DNA from: Candidatus Nitrotoga arctica
GTDB lineage: Bacteria; Pseudomonadota; Gammaproteobacteria; Burkholderiales; Gallionellaceae
Length of the DNA: 64,000 nucleotides
Reading direction: 5' to 3'
Assembly (NCBI RefSeq): GCF_918378365.1
Contig: NZ_OU912926.1
Location: 2,604,001-2,668,000, forward strand
A program made the translations under genes and the position numbers. The notes under the pieces are model-generated. The model saw nothing but the letters and a program-made list of their open reading frames with translations. It had not been told where the DNA came from and ran no database searches. Of the stretch, positions 20,522 through 30,090 are shown piece after piece (the stretch's first letter is position 1; the number at the start of each line of letters is the position of its first letter).

Positions 20522-21460
20522 TCAGATCCTCACTAACGTTGCCAACCCTAGCAGTAACAACAACACAATCCAGAATACCAGCGCGCGCCACACCAGACCT
20601 ACAGTGCTTTGCATGAAGTCCACGTCAGCCTCATCTCCAATTCCCAATTCGGGACGATCCAGCGGCAAACCGCCCTGTGAAATGGGCAATCCAAGCCGTA
20701 CACCAATCGCTCCCGCACCACTTGCCAGCACAATGCCAGCTTCAGGATCAGGCCAGTTTTGCGCCTGTGTACGCCAGCAATACACCGTGTCTTCAAAATC
20801 GCCAACAATAGCAAAGATCGTGGTGGTAAGGCGCAGCGGTAGCCATTCTATCCAATGATAGGCTTGTCGTGCGAACACGCCGAATTCGCTGAGTTCGGCA
20901 TCACTCTGATTATCCCAACGCGTATAAATGAATTGCGACATACGATACAGGATTGCGCCAACTGGCCCCAGCCCCAGCAGCATTGTAATCACAAACCACA
21001 CTATTATACCGAACACACGACGGTGCGAGGCCAGCAGCCCTTCTTCGATTGTGACACGCGCAACTTCCTCGTAATTCAATTCATGACATGATATTCCACG
21101 CCATGTGGAAAGGATGTTGCGCGCTTTGTCCAAATCGTTGTCACGGAGCGCTTGATGAATTTCAGTGTAGTAATGACTGAACTGACGGAAGCCCATGGTG
21201 AGATACAGTACCAGCACACTGAATGCCCAAGCGAACACCGGATGGATAAGGTACGATAACCAATACAGCGCAGCTGTCCCGCATAAGGGTAGTAGCACCG
21301 CAAGTAGCCAAGCAATCTTGCCATGCTTATGCTCACCCGTATTTAAGTGATGCTGAAAAAAATTGACATAGCGTGTCAGCCAAACAAACAAGTATTTGCG
21401 CGAAGCAAGCGGATGTAATTGTTCCAGCAACAGGGCGGCGATTAGTGAAAACAGGCTCAT
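20522..21460 (-). CDS. CobD/CbiB-like (AmpE family) membrane protein
   Basis: A 312-residue membrane protein with about four hydrophobic segments, including one near the N-terminus (FSLIAALLLEQLHPL) and one at the C-terminus (LVFWIVLLLLLGLATLVRI). The CobD/CbiB-type core shows GPVGAILYRM near 170 and RLTTTIFAIVGDFEDTVYCWRTQA near 205–230. No other cobalamin genes are nearby, so a true cobinamide synthase role is doubtful. Homologues beside rsgA are often described as AmpE-like regulators of unknown function. Confidence 0.8.
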   Translation of the reverse strand: MSLFSLIAALLLEQLHPLASRKYLFVWLTRYVNFFQHHLNTGEHKHGKIAWLLAVLLPLCGTAALYWLSYLIHPVFAWAFSVLVLYLTMGFRQFSHYYTEIHQALRDNDLDKARNILSTWRGISCHELNYEEVARVTIEEGLLASHRRVFGIIVWFVITMLLGLGPVGAILYRMSQFIYTRWDNQSDAELSEFGVFARQAYHWIEWLPLRLTTTIFAIVGDFEDTVYCWRTQAQNWPDPEAGIVLASGAGAIGVRLGLPISQGGLPLDRPELGIGDEADVDFMQSTVGLVWRALVFWIVLLLLLGLATLVRI

Positions 21461-21750
21461 GGCATCTTAAGGTGCATAGGCTAAGTTAGCCCGCAAGATA
21501 CCACACACATGATTATGCGACACACCATTAACCCAACCGCTTCATTATATGACACACACATTTGCTGTCATTTATTTGCCATGAAACATTTTGTTCAGTC
21601 GGATGTATGCATCTACACTGCTATTTCTATTATTGCAGATCAAACAAGTGAGCTTCGCCGGAATGGCCAGTTTTTGCGAGTTATTGCTACGCAATATTTT
21701 CCTACTACTGCCACAGCACCAACTCGCACGCGAATTTTAAAATTTGCAGG

Positions 21751-23004
21751 TTAAATAATCATTCCCGCCGCAACAGTATTATTCGTCGCCTCATCAATGA
21801 CGATAAAGCTGCCCGTAAAGCGGTTTTTAATATAGCTGTCGAATACCAGCGGCTGTTGCACCTTCATCGCCACGCGAGCAATATCATTCATATTGAGCGT
21901 GGCGCTGCTGTGATGTTCCAGTGTATTAACATCCACACGATATTCAAGGCGCACGAACACACACTTCACCACACGCGTGGTGTGCTTGATAATGTATTTG
22001 CGATTCAGATCAAGCGGCGATTCAGACAGCCAGCACAGCATGGCCTCAAATTCCTTGGCAATTTGCGGCATAGTGACTGACTTCACAAACATATCGCCGC
22101 GCGAGATATCGATCTCATCCGTCAGGGTTAGCGTGACCGACTGTGGCGCGCAAGCACGTTGCAAGTTGCCGTCGTAGGTGACGATCTCCTTTACCTTGGT
22201 GGTGCGGCCGGAAGGCAGGATAGTAATTTCATCGCCCGCCGCGATAACACCTGACTCAATACGTCCCATGTAACCGCGGAAATCGTGATATTCCTGCGTC
22301 TGCGGACGGCACACCCATTGCACTGGGTAGCGGAAATCGGTAGTGTTGATGTCATGGTCAATCACCACATTTTCCAGCAATTCCAGCAATGGGCTGCCTT
22401 GATACCAATTTAAATTTTCGCCGCGCTCCACCACCATGTCGCCATTCAATGCCGACATTGGAATGCAGGTCATCTCATGCACGCCCAATTGCGCGGCAAA
22501 TGCACGATACTCTGCGCAAATCGCGTCGAACGTTTCTTCCGAATAATTTACCATATCCATTTTGTTGACGGCCAGCACAATATGCGGCACACCCACCAGG
22601 CTGGCGATAAAAGTATGGCGGCGTGTTTGTGTCAGTACGCCCTTGCGTGCATCAATCAATATGACCGTAAGGTTCGCTGTGCTGGCTGCAGTAACCATGT
22701 TGCGCGTGTACTGCTCATGCCCAGGCGTATCGCCGATGATAAATTTGCGCTTGGGCGTAGCAAAATAACGATAAGCTACGTCAATGGTAATTCCCTGCTC
22801 GCGCTCCGCCTGCAAGCCATCGGTGAGTAGTGATAAATCCACTGCACCCATGCCGCCCCGCCGCTCACTGGTTTTAGTAATGGCAGAAAGTTGGTCTTCA
22901 AAAATAGACTTGGAATCATGTAACAAGCGGCCAATTAACGTACTCTTGCCGTCGTCAACGCTGCCGGCAGTGATAAAACGAAGTAGTTGTGTGGTATTGC
23001 TCAT
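21751..23004 (-). CDS. cysN: Sulfate adenylyltransferase subunit 1 (GTPase)
   Basis: CysN is the EF-Tu-like GTPase that drives APS formation by CysD. The 417-residue protein has G1 GSVDDGKSTLIGRLLHDSK near residue 15, G3 DTPGHEQYTRNM near 92 and G4 NKMDMV near 147, followed by two beta-barrel domains. There is no C-terminal APS-kinase (CysC) domain, which agrees with the adjacent APS-type CysH. Two bases separate it from cysD; both are in the minus-strand cys operon. Confidence 0.96.
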   Translation of the reverse strand: MSNTTQLLRFITAGSVDDGKSTLIGRLLHDSKSIFEDQLSAITKTSERRGGMGAVDLSLLTDGLQAEREQGITIDVAYRYFATPKRKFIIGDTPGHEQYTRNMVTAASTANLTVILIDARKGVLTQTRRHTFIASLVGVPHIVLAVNKMDMVNYSEETFDAICAEYRAFAAQLGVHEMTCIPMSALNGDMVVERGENLNWYQGSPLLELLENVVIDHDINTTDFRYPVQWVCRPQTQEYHDFRGYMGRIESGVIAAGDEITILPSGRTTKVKEIVTYDGNLQRACAPQSVTLTLTDEIDISRGDMFVKSVTMPQIAKEFEAMLCWLSESPLDLNRKYIIKHTTRVVKCVFVRLEYRVDVNTLEHHSSATLNMNDIARVAMKVQQPLVFDSYIKNRFTGSFIVIDEATNNTVAAGMII

Positions 23005-23006
23005 AA

Positions 23007-23912
<906 letters not shown>

Positions 23913-24030
23913 TTTTTCTCAACTTCAAAAAATATAAATTCAAGATAACTGAATCTATGGTTCAACAAATAATGCGCCGCAGGTGAATTAAGGTACGCCT
24001 TTTCAGATATCTACCGAAAGCCAGAACAGA

Positions 24031-24735
24031 CTATACCTGCTTAATCGGAGTAATTTTGTTCACATGCAAACCGCACTCCTTATTTTGCGTATCCTCCCAC
24101 CACCAGCGCCCGGAGCGGATATCCTCACCTGGTGTGATTGCACGCGTACAGGGTGCGCAACCAATGCTGGGATAAAAACGATCATGCAGTTTGTTATATG
24201 GCACCTCATACTGCTTGAGATATTCCCACACTTCAGCGTTACTCCAGTCGAGCAGCGGATTGAATTTCTGTAAGCCGTTATCGACATCGAACGCCGATAC
24301 CTGCAAAACACCCCGCGTGAGCGCCTGCTCATGACGCATACCTGTGATCCAGGCGCGTTTGCCCGATAAAGCACGACGCAGGGGCTCCACCTTGCGGATA
24401 TGGCAGCAGCTCTTACGCAGCTCTACGCTGTCATAAAAGCCGTTCACCCCATTTTGGGCGACGTACTCTTCGATCCGCCGAGCATCTGGGAAAAAAATTT
24501 GCAGCGGCACGCTGTAATACGCACGAACCTCCTGCATCAGGTCATATGTTTCTTGCGGCAGACGCCCGGTGTCCAAGCTAAACATTTCGATGTCGGGCTG
24601 ATATTTATTGATCAAATCGGTCAGCACCATGTCTTCCGCTCCCAGACTATTAGCAAAAATAACTGGCGCGTAGTCACGCGCAGCATTGGCCAATATAGTG
24701 CGTACTTGATCAATTTTTGGTTGCAACTCACTCAT
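24031..24735 (-). CDS. cysH: APS reductase (thioredoxin-dependent, 4Fe-4S type)
   Basis: This 234-residue member of the CysH family reduces APS to sulfite. The paired cysteines Cys110–Cys111 and the CxxC at Cys193/Cys196 (IGCAPCTR) are the four cluster ligands that mark APS reductases and are absent from PAPS reductases. The PP-loop-derived SLGAEDMVLTD (30–40) and LDTGRLPQETYDL (54–66) are present. The lack of a cysC gene or domain in the cluster supports APS as substrate. Its start overlaps the end of the DUF934 gene by 8 bases. Confidence 0.95.
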   Translation of the reverse strand: MSELQPKIDQVRTILANAARDYAPVIFANSLGAEDMVLTDLINKYQPDIEMFSLDTGRLPQETYDLMQEVRAYYSVPLQIFFPDARRIEEYVAQNGVNGFYDSVELRKSCCHIRKVEPLRRALSGKRAWITGMRHEQALTRGVLQVSAFDVDNGLQKFNPLLDWSNAEVWEYLKQYEVPYNKLHDRFYPSIGCAPCTRAITPGEDIRSGRWWWEDTQNKECGLHVNKITPIKQV

Positions 24736-25261
24736 TTATTGAACCTGCTGTTGCAATTGCATCACGTTTTACACGACGGAACAGTGGTAATTTTTGATCC
24801 AGCGAAGTTTGATAGGTTTCTGAAAAATCCGTTAAACCCTTTAGCGCATCATGAATGTTCTTGTCCGGGCGCGGCGCAAAAGCATTAAAGCCGACGCGTT
24901 GCATGTAGAACATCTGGTCACGCAACACATCACCAATAGCGCGCAATTCGCCAACGTAGCCGAGACGGGCGCGTAGATTGTAAGCAATCGAATAACCACG
25001 GCCATCCGCAAATTTAGGAAAATCAACAGCGATGACGTCAAACTTTTCCACCTCGCCTTTCAATTCTTCCGGCCTCTCATTACTGGCCAGCCAAACACCC
25101 AGTTCAGCGCGATTTTGCAGCGTGGCCCGTTGCGCCTGCCACACTTTAAGTGGAACAATGATTTTTCCGGCAGGAACGGTGACTAATTCTGGCGTTTCAT
25201 TTTCACTCAGGCGGAGGATGGTCCAATCATCGCTGACAACGGCTTTGTTTTTAATAATCAT
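24728..25261 (-). CDS. DUF934 family protein of the sulfite reductase cluster
   Basis: A 177-residue soluble protein of the DUF934 family. Members sit almost always between cysI and cysH in proteobacteria that lack a cysJ flavoprotein. Conserved features include VPLKVWQAQRATL near 34–47, LASNERPEEL, DFPKFADGRGYSIAYNLR near 80–98 and LRAIGDVLRDQMFYMQRVGFNAFA near 105–128. The function is unproven; a role in electron delivery or assembly for CysI is inferred from context. It overlaps cysH and is 5 bases from cysI, so it is an operon member. Confidence 0.88.
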   Translation of the reverse strand: MIIKNKAVVSDDWTILRLSENETPELVTVPAGKIIVPLKVWQAQRATLQNRAELGVWLASNERPEELKGEVEKFDVIAVDFPKFADGRGYSIAYNLRARLGYVGELRAIGDVLRDQMFYMQRVGFNAFAPRPDKNIHDALKGLTDFSETYQTSLDQKLPLFRRVKRDAIATAGSINE

Positions 25262-25266
25262 GATCG

Positions 25267-27012
25267 TTAAAACCTCGATTTACGTTGAACGGTATAATTA
25301 TCAGGCTTCTGTATAAACCCATAAGCATTCTTATCAACAGCATCTTCTGCATCAATCGGTGTTGCGTACACATATTCTTTAAAGGGTGTCATGCCTATCC
25401 TGCGTACTGTGTCAATGAAAAGTTCTTCTTCAAAGCGCTCACGCACATAAACTTGCAGCAGCCTATCAATCACCTCAGGCATTTGTTGAAAGTTAAAAGA
25501 TGGGCCAATTATTTTACCGATTGCAGCATCGTTACCCTGTGCACCACCAACCGACACTTGGTACCACTCACCCCCATCCTTCTTGTCGACGCCGATAACG
25601 CCAATATGTCCAACATGATTATGCCCGCACGCATTGACACAACCTGACATATTGAGCTCGATCTCACCAATATCATGTAGGAAATCAAGGTTATCGAAGC
25701 GCTCTGCAATCATTTTTGCAAGCGGGATCGATCTGGCAAATGCCAGGGTGCAGAAATCTGCACCAGGGCAGCAGATGATATCAGTCAGTAAACCAATGTT
25801 CGGCGATGCCATGCCATGCTCTGCTGCTTCTTTCCAAAGGCTGACAAGGTCAGATTGTTTAACGTCGGCCAGCACCAAATTCTGCTTATGCGTAACTCGC
25901 AGTTCGCCGAAGCTAAAACGATCTGCCATATCTGCCACGACATCCATTTGCTCCGCACTCGCATCTCCCGGTGCTATGCCCGTTTTCTTAAGTGACAGCA
26001 CCACAACTGCATAGCCCGCAATTTTGTGGGGCTTCACGTTGCGCTGCAACCAGTTCGCAAAAGCTTTGTTCTCGGTCTTGTATGACGCCACACCCGGATC
26101 ATTTGCCGGTAATGTTTCATAAGCGGGCTCTGTAAAGTAGGCCGCGACACGGTTCAGTTCTTCAACAGTTAACGTACCCGGGCCGTTTTTGATATCAGCC
26201 CAATCCGCTTCGACCTGGCGTCTAAACTCTTCAATCCCGAGGGCTTTAACCAGTATCTTGATGCGAGACTTGTACATATTGTCGCGGCGGCCATATTGGT
26301 TGTAGACACGCATGATGGATTCAATGTACGTCAACACATGCTGCCACGGCAAAAAGTCGCATATTTCGCTACCGATAATAGGGGTGCGTGCCGTACCGCC
26401 ACCTACCAGCACGCGGAAACCAATTTCCCCTTGCTCATTCTTGAGCACAGACAGCCCAATGTCATGCACTGCGATCGCGGCGCGGTCTTCGGTTGCACCA
26501 TTTATCGCAATCTTGAATTTGCGCGGCAAGTAGGCGAATTCTGGATGGAAAGTGCTCCACTGGCGCAGAATTTCGGCGTATGGACGCGGATCAATAATCT
26601 CATCCGCTGCAACGCCCGCATATTCATCGGACGTGATGTTGCGAATGCAGTTGCCGGAGGTTTGTATCCCGTGCATTTCAACTGTGGCAAGATCAGCCAA
26701 TAAATCCGGTGTCTCTTCCAGCTTGATCCAATTGAACTGGAGATTTTGACGGGTCGTAAAGTGACCATAGCCACGGTCGTATTTACGCGCGATGTGCGCA
26801 AACATGCGCATCTGCGCAGAGGACACCAAACCATATGGTACAGCGATACGCAGCATATAAGCATGAATTTGCATATAAAGTCCGTTCTGCAATCGCAGCG
26901 GACGAAACTCATCTTCTGTCAGTTCATCTGACAAACGGCGGCGCACCTGGTCGCGATACTGAGCAACGCGCTCATCAACAATTTGATGGTCATAAACATC
27001 ATATTTATACAT
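25267..27012 (-). CDS. cysI: Sulfite reductase hemoprotein (CysI/nitrite-sulfite reductase family)
   Basis: This enzyme carries out the six-electron reduction of sulfite to sulfide with siroheme and a 4Fe-4S cluster. In the 581-residue protein the cluster ligands are Cys415, Cys421, Cys458 and Cys462 (CCPGADFC and MSGCVNACGHNHVGH). Two ferredoxin-like half-domains and TRQNLQFNWIKL near 87–98 fit the family. No flavoprotein CysJ gene is nearby, so a ferredoxin or the DUF934 protein may link it to its donor (inference). First gene of the minus-strand cys run. Confidence 0.93.
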   Translation of the reverse strand: MYKYDVYDHQIVDERVAQYRDQVRRRLSDELTEDEFRPLRLQNGLYMQIHAYMLRIAVPYGLVSSAQMRMFAHIARKYDRGYGHFTTRQNLQFNWIKLEETPDLLADLATVEMHGIQTSGNCIRNITSDEYAGVAADEIIDPRPYAEILRQWSTFHPEFAYLPRKFKIAINGATEDRAAIAVHDIGLSVLKNEQGEIGFRVLVGGGTARTPIIGSEICDFLPWQHVLTYIESIMRVYNQYGRRDNMYKSRIKILVKALGIEEFRRQVEADWADIKNGPGTLTVEELNRVAAYFTEPAYETLPANDPGVASYKTENKAFANWLQRNVKPHKIAGYAVVVLSLKKTGIAPGDASAEQMDVVADMADRFSFGELRVTHKQNLVLADVKQSDLVSLWKEAAEHGMASPNIGLLTDIICCPGADFCTLAFARSIPLAKMIAERFDNLDFLHDIGEIELNMSGCVNACGHNHVGHIGVIGVDKKDGGEWYQVSVGGAQGNDAAIGKIIGPSFNFQQMPEVIDRLLQVYVRERFEEELFIDTVRRIGMTPFKEYVYATPIDAEDAVDKNAYGFIQKPDNYTVQRKSRF

Positions 27013-27115
27013 TTTTTAATTTCCTTACATTAACGGCGCATTATAAAGCCAAGTTAAGTTAACCTTGCCTCCGCGGCCAATTTTTTAAACGCACTTTATC
27101 GATCAAACAACACTT

Positions 27116-27898
27116 TCAGTACAACATCAGCTTGATACCTATAATAGTCAACATGGTCGCCAGAATCGGGCGCAACACCTGGTCTGGAATCTTTATACCA
27201 AGATGGCTGCCCAGATAAATCCCGGGCAGCGAACCTAGCAACAAACTACCCAGCAGCCCGTAATTTACCGTACCCAGCGCGGCATGACCCAATCCGGCAA
27301 TCAGGGTGAGCGGTACCGCGTGTGCAATGTCAGTACCGACGATCTTGGCCATAGGCGCGCGCGGATACAGGAACAGCAACACCACCACGCCCAACGCACC
27401 CGCACCAACCGATGAAATAGTTACCAGCACACCCAGAACCGCACCGGTTAAAATAGTCGCGCCGTTTAAATGATGTGCATGCAGTTCGAACATCGCACCA
27501 TCCGGACGTTCCCCAAGCTTTTTCAAATACGGCTTAAGCAACAATGCTGCAGCAGTCAACAACAATGCAATGCTTAAAACGCTGGTAATAAGCGACTTCA
27601 GATGTTTCTCGTCCAGCGCCAAATAATGGAGCAGCGCCATACTGAGGAGAGCTGCGGGCAGGCTGCCCATCGCCAGCAGCTTGACCACCTTCCAATCCAC
27701 CGTGCCGCGTCGTCCATGCACCCAACTACCGCCCATCTTTGTCAGCGACGCATACAGCAAGTCTGTGCCGACTGCCGTGGCCGGGGCAATGCCGAACACC
27801 AGCACCAGTACCGGTGTCATTAAGGAGCCGCCGCCAACGCCGGTCACACCGACCACAAAGCCGACTATAAAACCAGAAAATGTATAAAGCCAGTCCAT
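27116..27898 (-). CDS. TauE/SafE family sulfite/anion exporter
   Basis: A 260-residue inner-membrane protein with about eight hydrophobic helices and the repeated glycine-rich TauE/SafE motifs (GFVVGVTGVGGGSLMTPVLVLVFG near 12–35 and VTISSVGAGALGVVVLLFLYPR near 160–181). In a sulfate-assimilation cluster it most plausibly exports sulfite or a related sulfonate, or imports sulfate. Substrate direction cannot be read from sequence. It is divergent from cysB across 101 bases. Confidence 0.88.
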   Translation of the reverse strand: MDWLYTFSGFIVGFVVGVTGVGGGSLMTPVLVLVFGIAPATAVGTDLLYASLTKMGGSWVHGRRGTVDWKVVKLLAMGSLPAALLSMALLHYLALDEKHLKSLITSVLSIALLLTAAALLLKPYLKKLGERPDGAMFELHAHHLNGATILTGAVLGVLVTISSVGAGALGVVVLLFLYPRAPMAKIVGTDIAHAVPLTLIAGLGHAALGTVNYGLLGSLLLGSLPGIYLGSHLGIKIPDQVLRPILATMLTIIGIKLMLY

Positions 27899-27942
27899 CT
27901 AAACTCCCTAAAACGGCGCGCATGGTAGCGCACCTCCATATT

Positions 27943-27955
27943 GTTATCAAATAAC
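27943..27955. promoter_or_regulatory. Inverted repeat in the tauE–cysB divergent promoter region
   Basis: GTTAT-CAA-ATAAC is a perfect 5-base dyad in the AT-rich spacer between the exporter and cysB. CysB sites are degenerate and contain similar TTAT/ATAA half-sites, so this is a candidate operator for self- or cross-regulation. The dyad is observed; its assignment to CysB is inference. Confidence 0.3.
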
Positions 27956-27999
27956 ATTATGTTAGTATTTTATAATCTATCGTTATAAGAAAAATTGCT

Positions 28000-28947
28000 A
28001 TGAATTTACAACAATTGCGCTACCTGCATGAGATTGTTCAACATGAACTAAACATTTCCAATGCAGCGAAAGCTCTTTATACCTCACAACCCGGGTTGAG
28101 CAAGCAGATAAAACTTTTGGAAGAAGAGCTAGGGATCGAGATATTTGTGCGCAATAGCAAACGCCTCATCGCAATCACCGAACCAGGCAAGGCCGTGCTC
28201 GAAATTGCCCAGCGCATGCTTCATGATGTAGACAATTTAAAACAAGTGAGTCAGGAATTCCGCAGCCAGGATAGTGGTTCACTTACCATCGCCACCACCC
28301 ATACTCAAGCACGCTATGCCTTGCCGCCAGTGGTCAAACAATTCATTAAACGTTATCCCAAAGTCAAACTCAACCTACATCAAGGCAGCCCCACCCAAAT
28401 TGCACAACAAGTACTTAATGGAGAAGCAGACATCGCCATCGCTACTGAAAGCCTTATTATGTACGACGAACTGACAACCTTGCCATGCTATGAATGGCAC
28501 CACTGCATCGTGGTGCCTACAGAGCACCCGCTATTGGCAGAAAAAAAGCTGACGCTGAAAAAAATTGCTCAATATCCCATCATTACTTACGACTTCGCAT
28601 TTAGCGGGCGCGGCAAGATAAACGCCGCTTTCAATGCACACAACATTACTCCTAACATCGTACTCACGGCTATTGATGCGGATGTCATTAAAACCTATGT
28701 AGAATTAGGCTTGGGTATCGGCATTGTTGCCCAAATGGCATTCATTCCAGAGCGCGACCAGCTCTTACGCATGATAGATACCGGCAATCTATTTCAATCC
28801 AGCACCACGCGCATTGCCATCCGCCGCAACGAATTTCTGCGCGGCTATACTTATCACTTCATCGAGCTATTTGCCCCTCACCTTACCCGCGATGCAGTGA
28901 CTAAAGCTTTGCGCGTTAAAAACACCTCTATAAATTCAAAATCCTGA
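28000..28947 (+). CDS. cysB: LysR-type regulator CysB
   Basis: CysB activates cysteine-biosynthesis genes in response to N-acetylserine. The 315-residue protein begins with the CysB-specific MNLQQLRYLHEIVQHELNISNAAKALYTSQPGLSKQIKLLEEELG winged-helix segment; I judge it by the ISNAAKALYTSQ block near residues 19–30. The periplasmic-binding-like effector domain follows, with TTHTQARYALPPVVK near 92 and YDFAFSGRGKI near 200. It is located beside the cys operon it presumably controls. Confidence 0.94.
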   Translation: MNLQQLRYLHEIVQHELNISNAAKALYTSQPGLSKQIKLLEEELGIEIFVRNSKRLIAITEPGKAVLEIAQRMLHDVDNLKQVSQEFRSQDSGSLTIATTHTQARYALPPVVKQFIKRYPKVKLNLHQGSPTQIAQQVLNGEADIAIATESLIMYDELTTLPCYEWHHCIVVPTEHPLLAEKKLTLKKIAQYPIITYDFAFSGRGKINAAFNAHNITPNIVLTAIDADVIKTYVELGLGIGIVAQMAFIPERDQLLRMIDTGNLFQSSTTRIAIRRNEFLRGYTYHFIELFAPHLTRDAVTKALRVKNTSINSKS

Positions 28948-29213
28948 GCGAGATCAAATCTGAGTGGAGTTTTATCGCGTTGCATATCTCGCACGAAGCA
29001 TAGCCAGAACAATGCACCATTACTGAGTTAGCAGTGTGATGACATTAACTACGGGAAAACGAAGTGAGTAGGTTATCATAGGGTAAAAGATGCTTCGCTT
29101 TTCCGTCCTTTGCGGACAGACTACTTCAATGCAGCAGTCAGCGTAACCGAATTAAAATACAGCACCAAAACCACACAACATTCTGAATTTAGTAACATCA
29201 TTCAAGGAAAACC

Positions 29214-29759
29214 ATGCAACAAAAAAATATCAGCCCACGTTATAAACCTATGACGACTATCTTGTTTGGTAGCCGTTGGCTGCAACTGCCACTGTATCTT
29301 GGGCTAATCATTGCCCAATGCGTTTACGTATTCCACTTTATGGTAGAACTAACACACCTGGTCGCAAAAGTACCTAACCTTGGTGAAGCCGACATCATGC
29401 TGATCGTGCTCGGCTTGATCGATGTGGTGATGATTTCCAACTTGCTAATCATGGTGATTATAGGGGGCTACGAAACTTTCGTTTCGCGGTTAGATCTCGA
29501 AGGTCACCCGGATGAGCCGGACTGGCTATCGCATGTCAATGCAAATCTGCTTAAGATAAAGCTGGCTACAGCCATTATCGGCATCTCGTCCATCCACCTG
29601 CTAAAGACATTCATCAATGCCCCCAATCTGACTGAAAAAACCATGATGTGGCAAACTCTGATCCACATGGCATTCGTGGCTTCAGCGGTTTCAATGGCTT
29701 ACATTGATCGCCTCATGGCACCCCCTCACGTTGCAACGAGGAACGTCAATGAGCACTGA
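29214..29759 (+). CDS. YqhA/UPF0114 family membrane protein
   Basis: A 181-residue inner-membrane protein with three to four transmembrane helices (about residues 24–44, 58–84, 116–136 and 151–168). The family motif GLIDVVMISNLLIMVIIGGYETFVSRL lies near 66–92. AAGGAA precedes the ATG. The molecular function of UPF0114 is not settled. It is the last core gene before the accessory island. Confidence 0.88.
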   Translation: MQQKNISPRYKPMTTILFGSRWLQLPLYLGLIIAQCVYVFHFMVELTHLVAKVPNLGEADIMLIVLGLIDVVMISNLLIMVIIGGYETFVSRLDLEGHPDEPDWLSHVNANLLKIKLATAIIGISSIHLLKTFINAPNLTEKTMMWQTLIHMAFVASAVSMAYIDRLMAPPHVATRNVNEH

Positions 29760-29787
29760 CGAATAATTATTGTTGGAGTACATTAAT

Positions 29788-29811
29788 GTATGGCCGTGAA
29801 TGCGGCCATAC
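29788..29811. terminator. Hairpin after the UPF0114 gene
   Basis: GTATGGCCG and CGGCCATAC form a perfect 9-base-pair stem with a 6-base loop, 28 bases after the stop. There is no T-run on the plus strand, so factor-independent termination is uncertain. Confidence 0.45.
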
Positions 29812-29925
29812 TCACAAAACTCTGACAGTCCGCAAAAATTCAACCGCACGAATTTATGTGGATATAAAGCATTGTAGGGCATCACTGGCACCTACCTTAT
29901 GCAGCATTTCTTAAATTTTTTTCTG

Positions 29926-30084
29926 CTACCGCAGGGGCTTTCTCGGCAGCTTTCTGAAAACTTCTTCAATGACCGGTTCTGGCACATTGCTGCCGGTCGC
30001 GGTAGTCAGCTCACGGCCCAAAACAGTTGGTCGAACTCCTCCGAAGCGGGCTTTCAACGTTCGAGGTATGCCGCGTTCCCACAT
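29926..30084 (-). CDS. 52-residue hypothetical small protein
   Basis: The ATG at 30084 lies 6 bases after the stop of the type IIL enzyme on the same strand. The product begins MWERGIPRTLKARFGG and continues with LGRELTTATGSNVPEPVIEEVF and a basic tail. The composition is protein-like and the frame is intact, so it may be a co-transcribed small gene or the tail of a lost gene. I recognise no domain. No strong ribosome-binding site is visible beyond coupling to the upstream stop. Confidence 0.4.
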   Translation of the reverse strand: MWERGIPRTLKARFGGVRPTVLGRELTTATGSNVPEPVIEEVFRKLPRKPLR

Positions 30085-30090
30085 CTTTCT

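Noticed and set aside
28948..29213. Imperfect long inverted repeat (GGAAAACGAAG / CTTCGCTTTTCC)
   Set aside because: The arms are imperfect with a loop of about 28 bases and no gene or mobile-element context.
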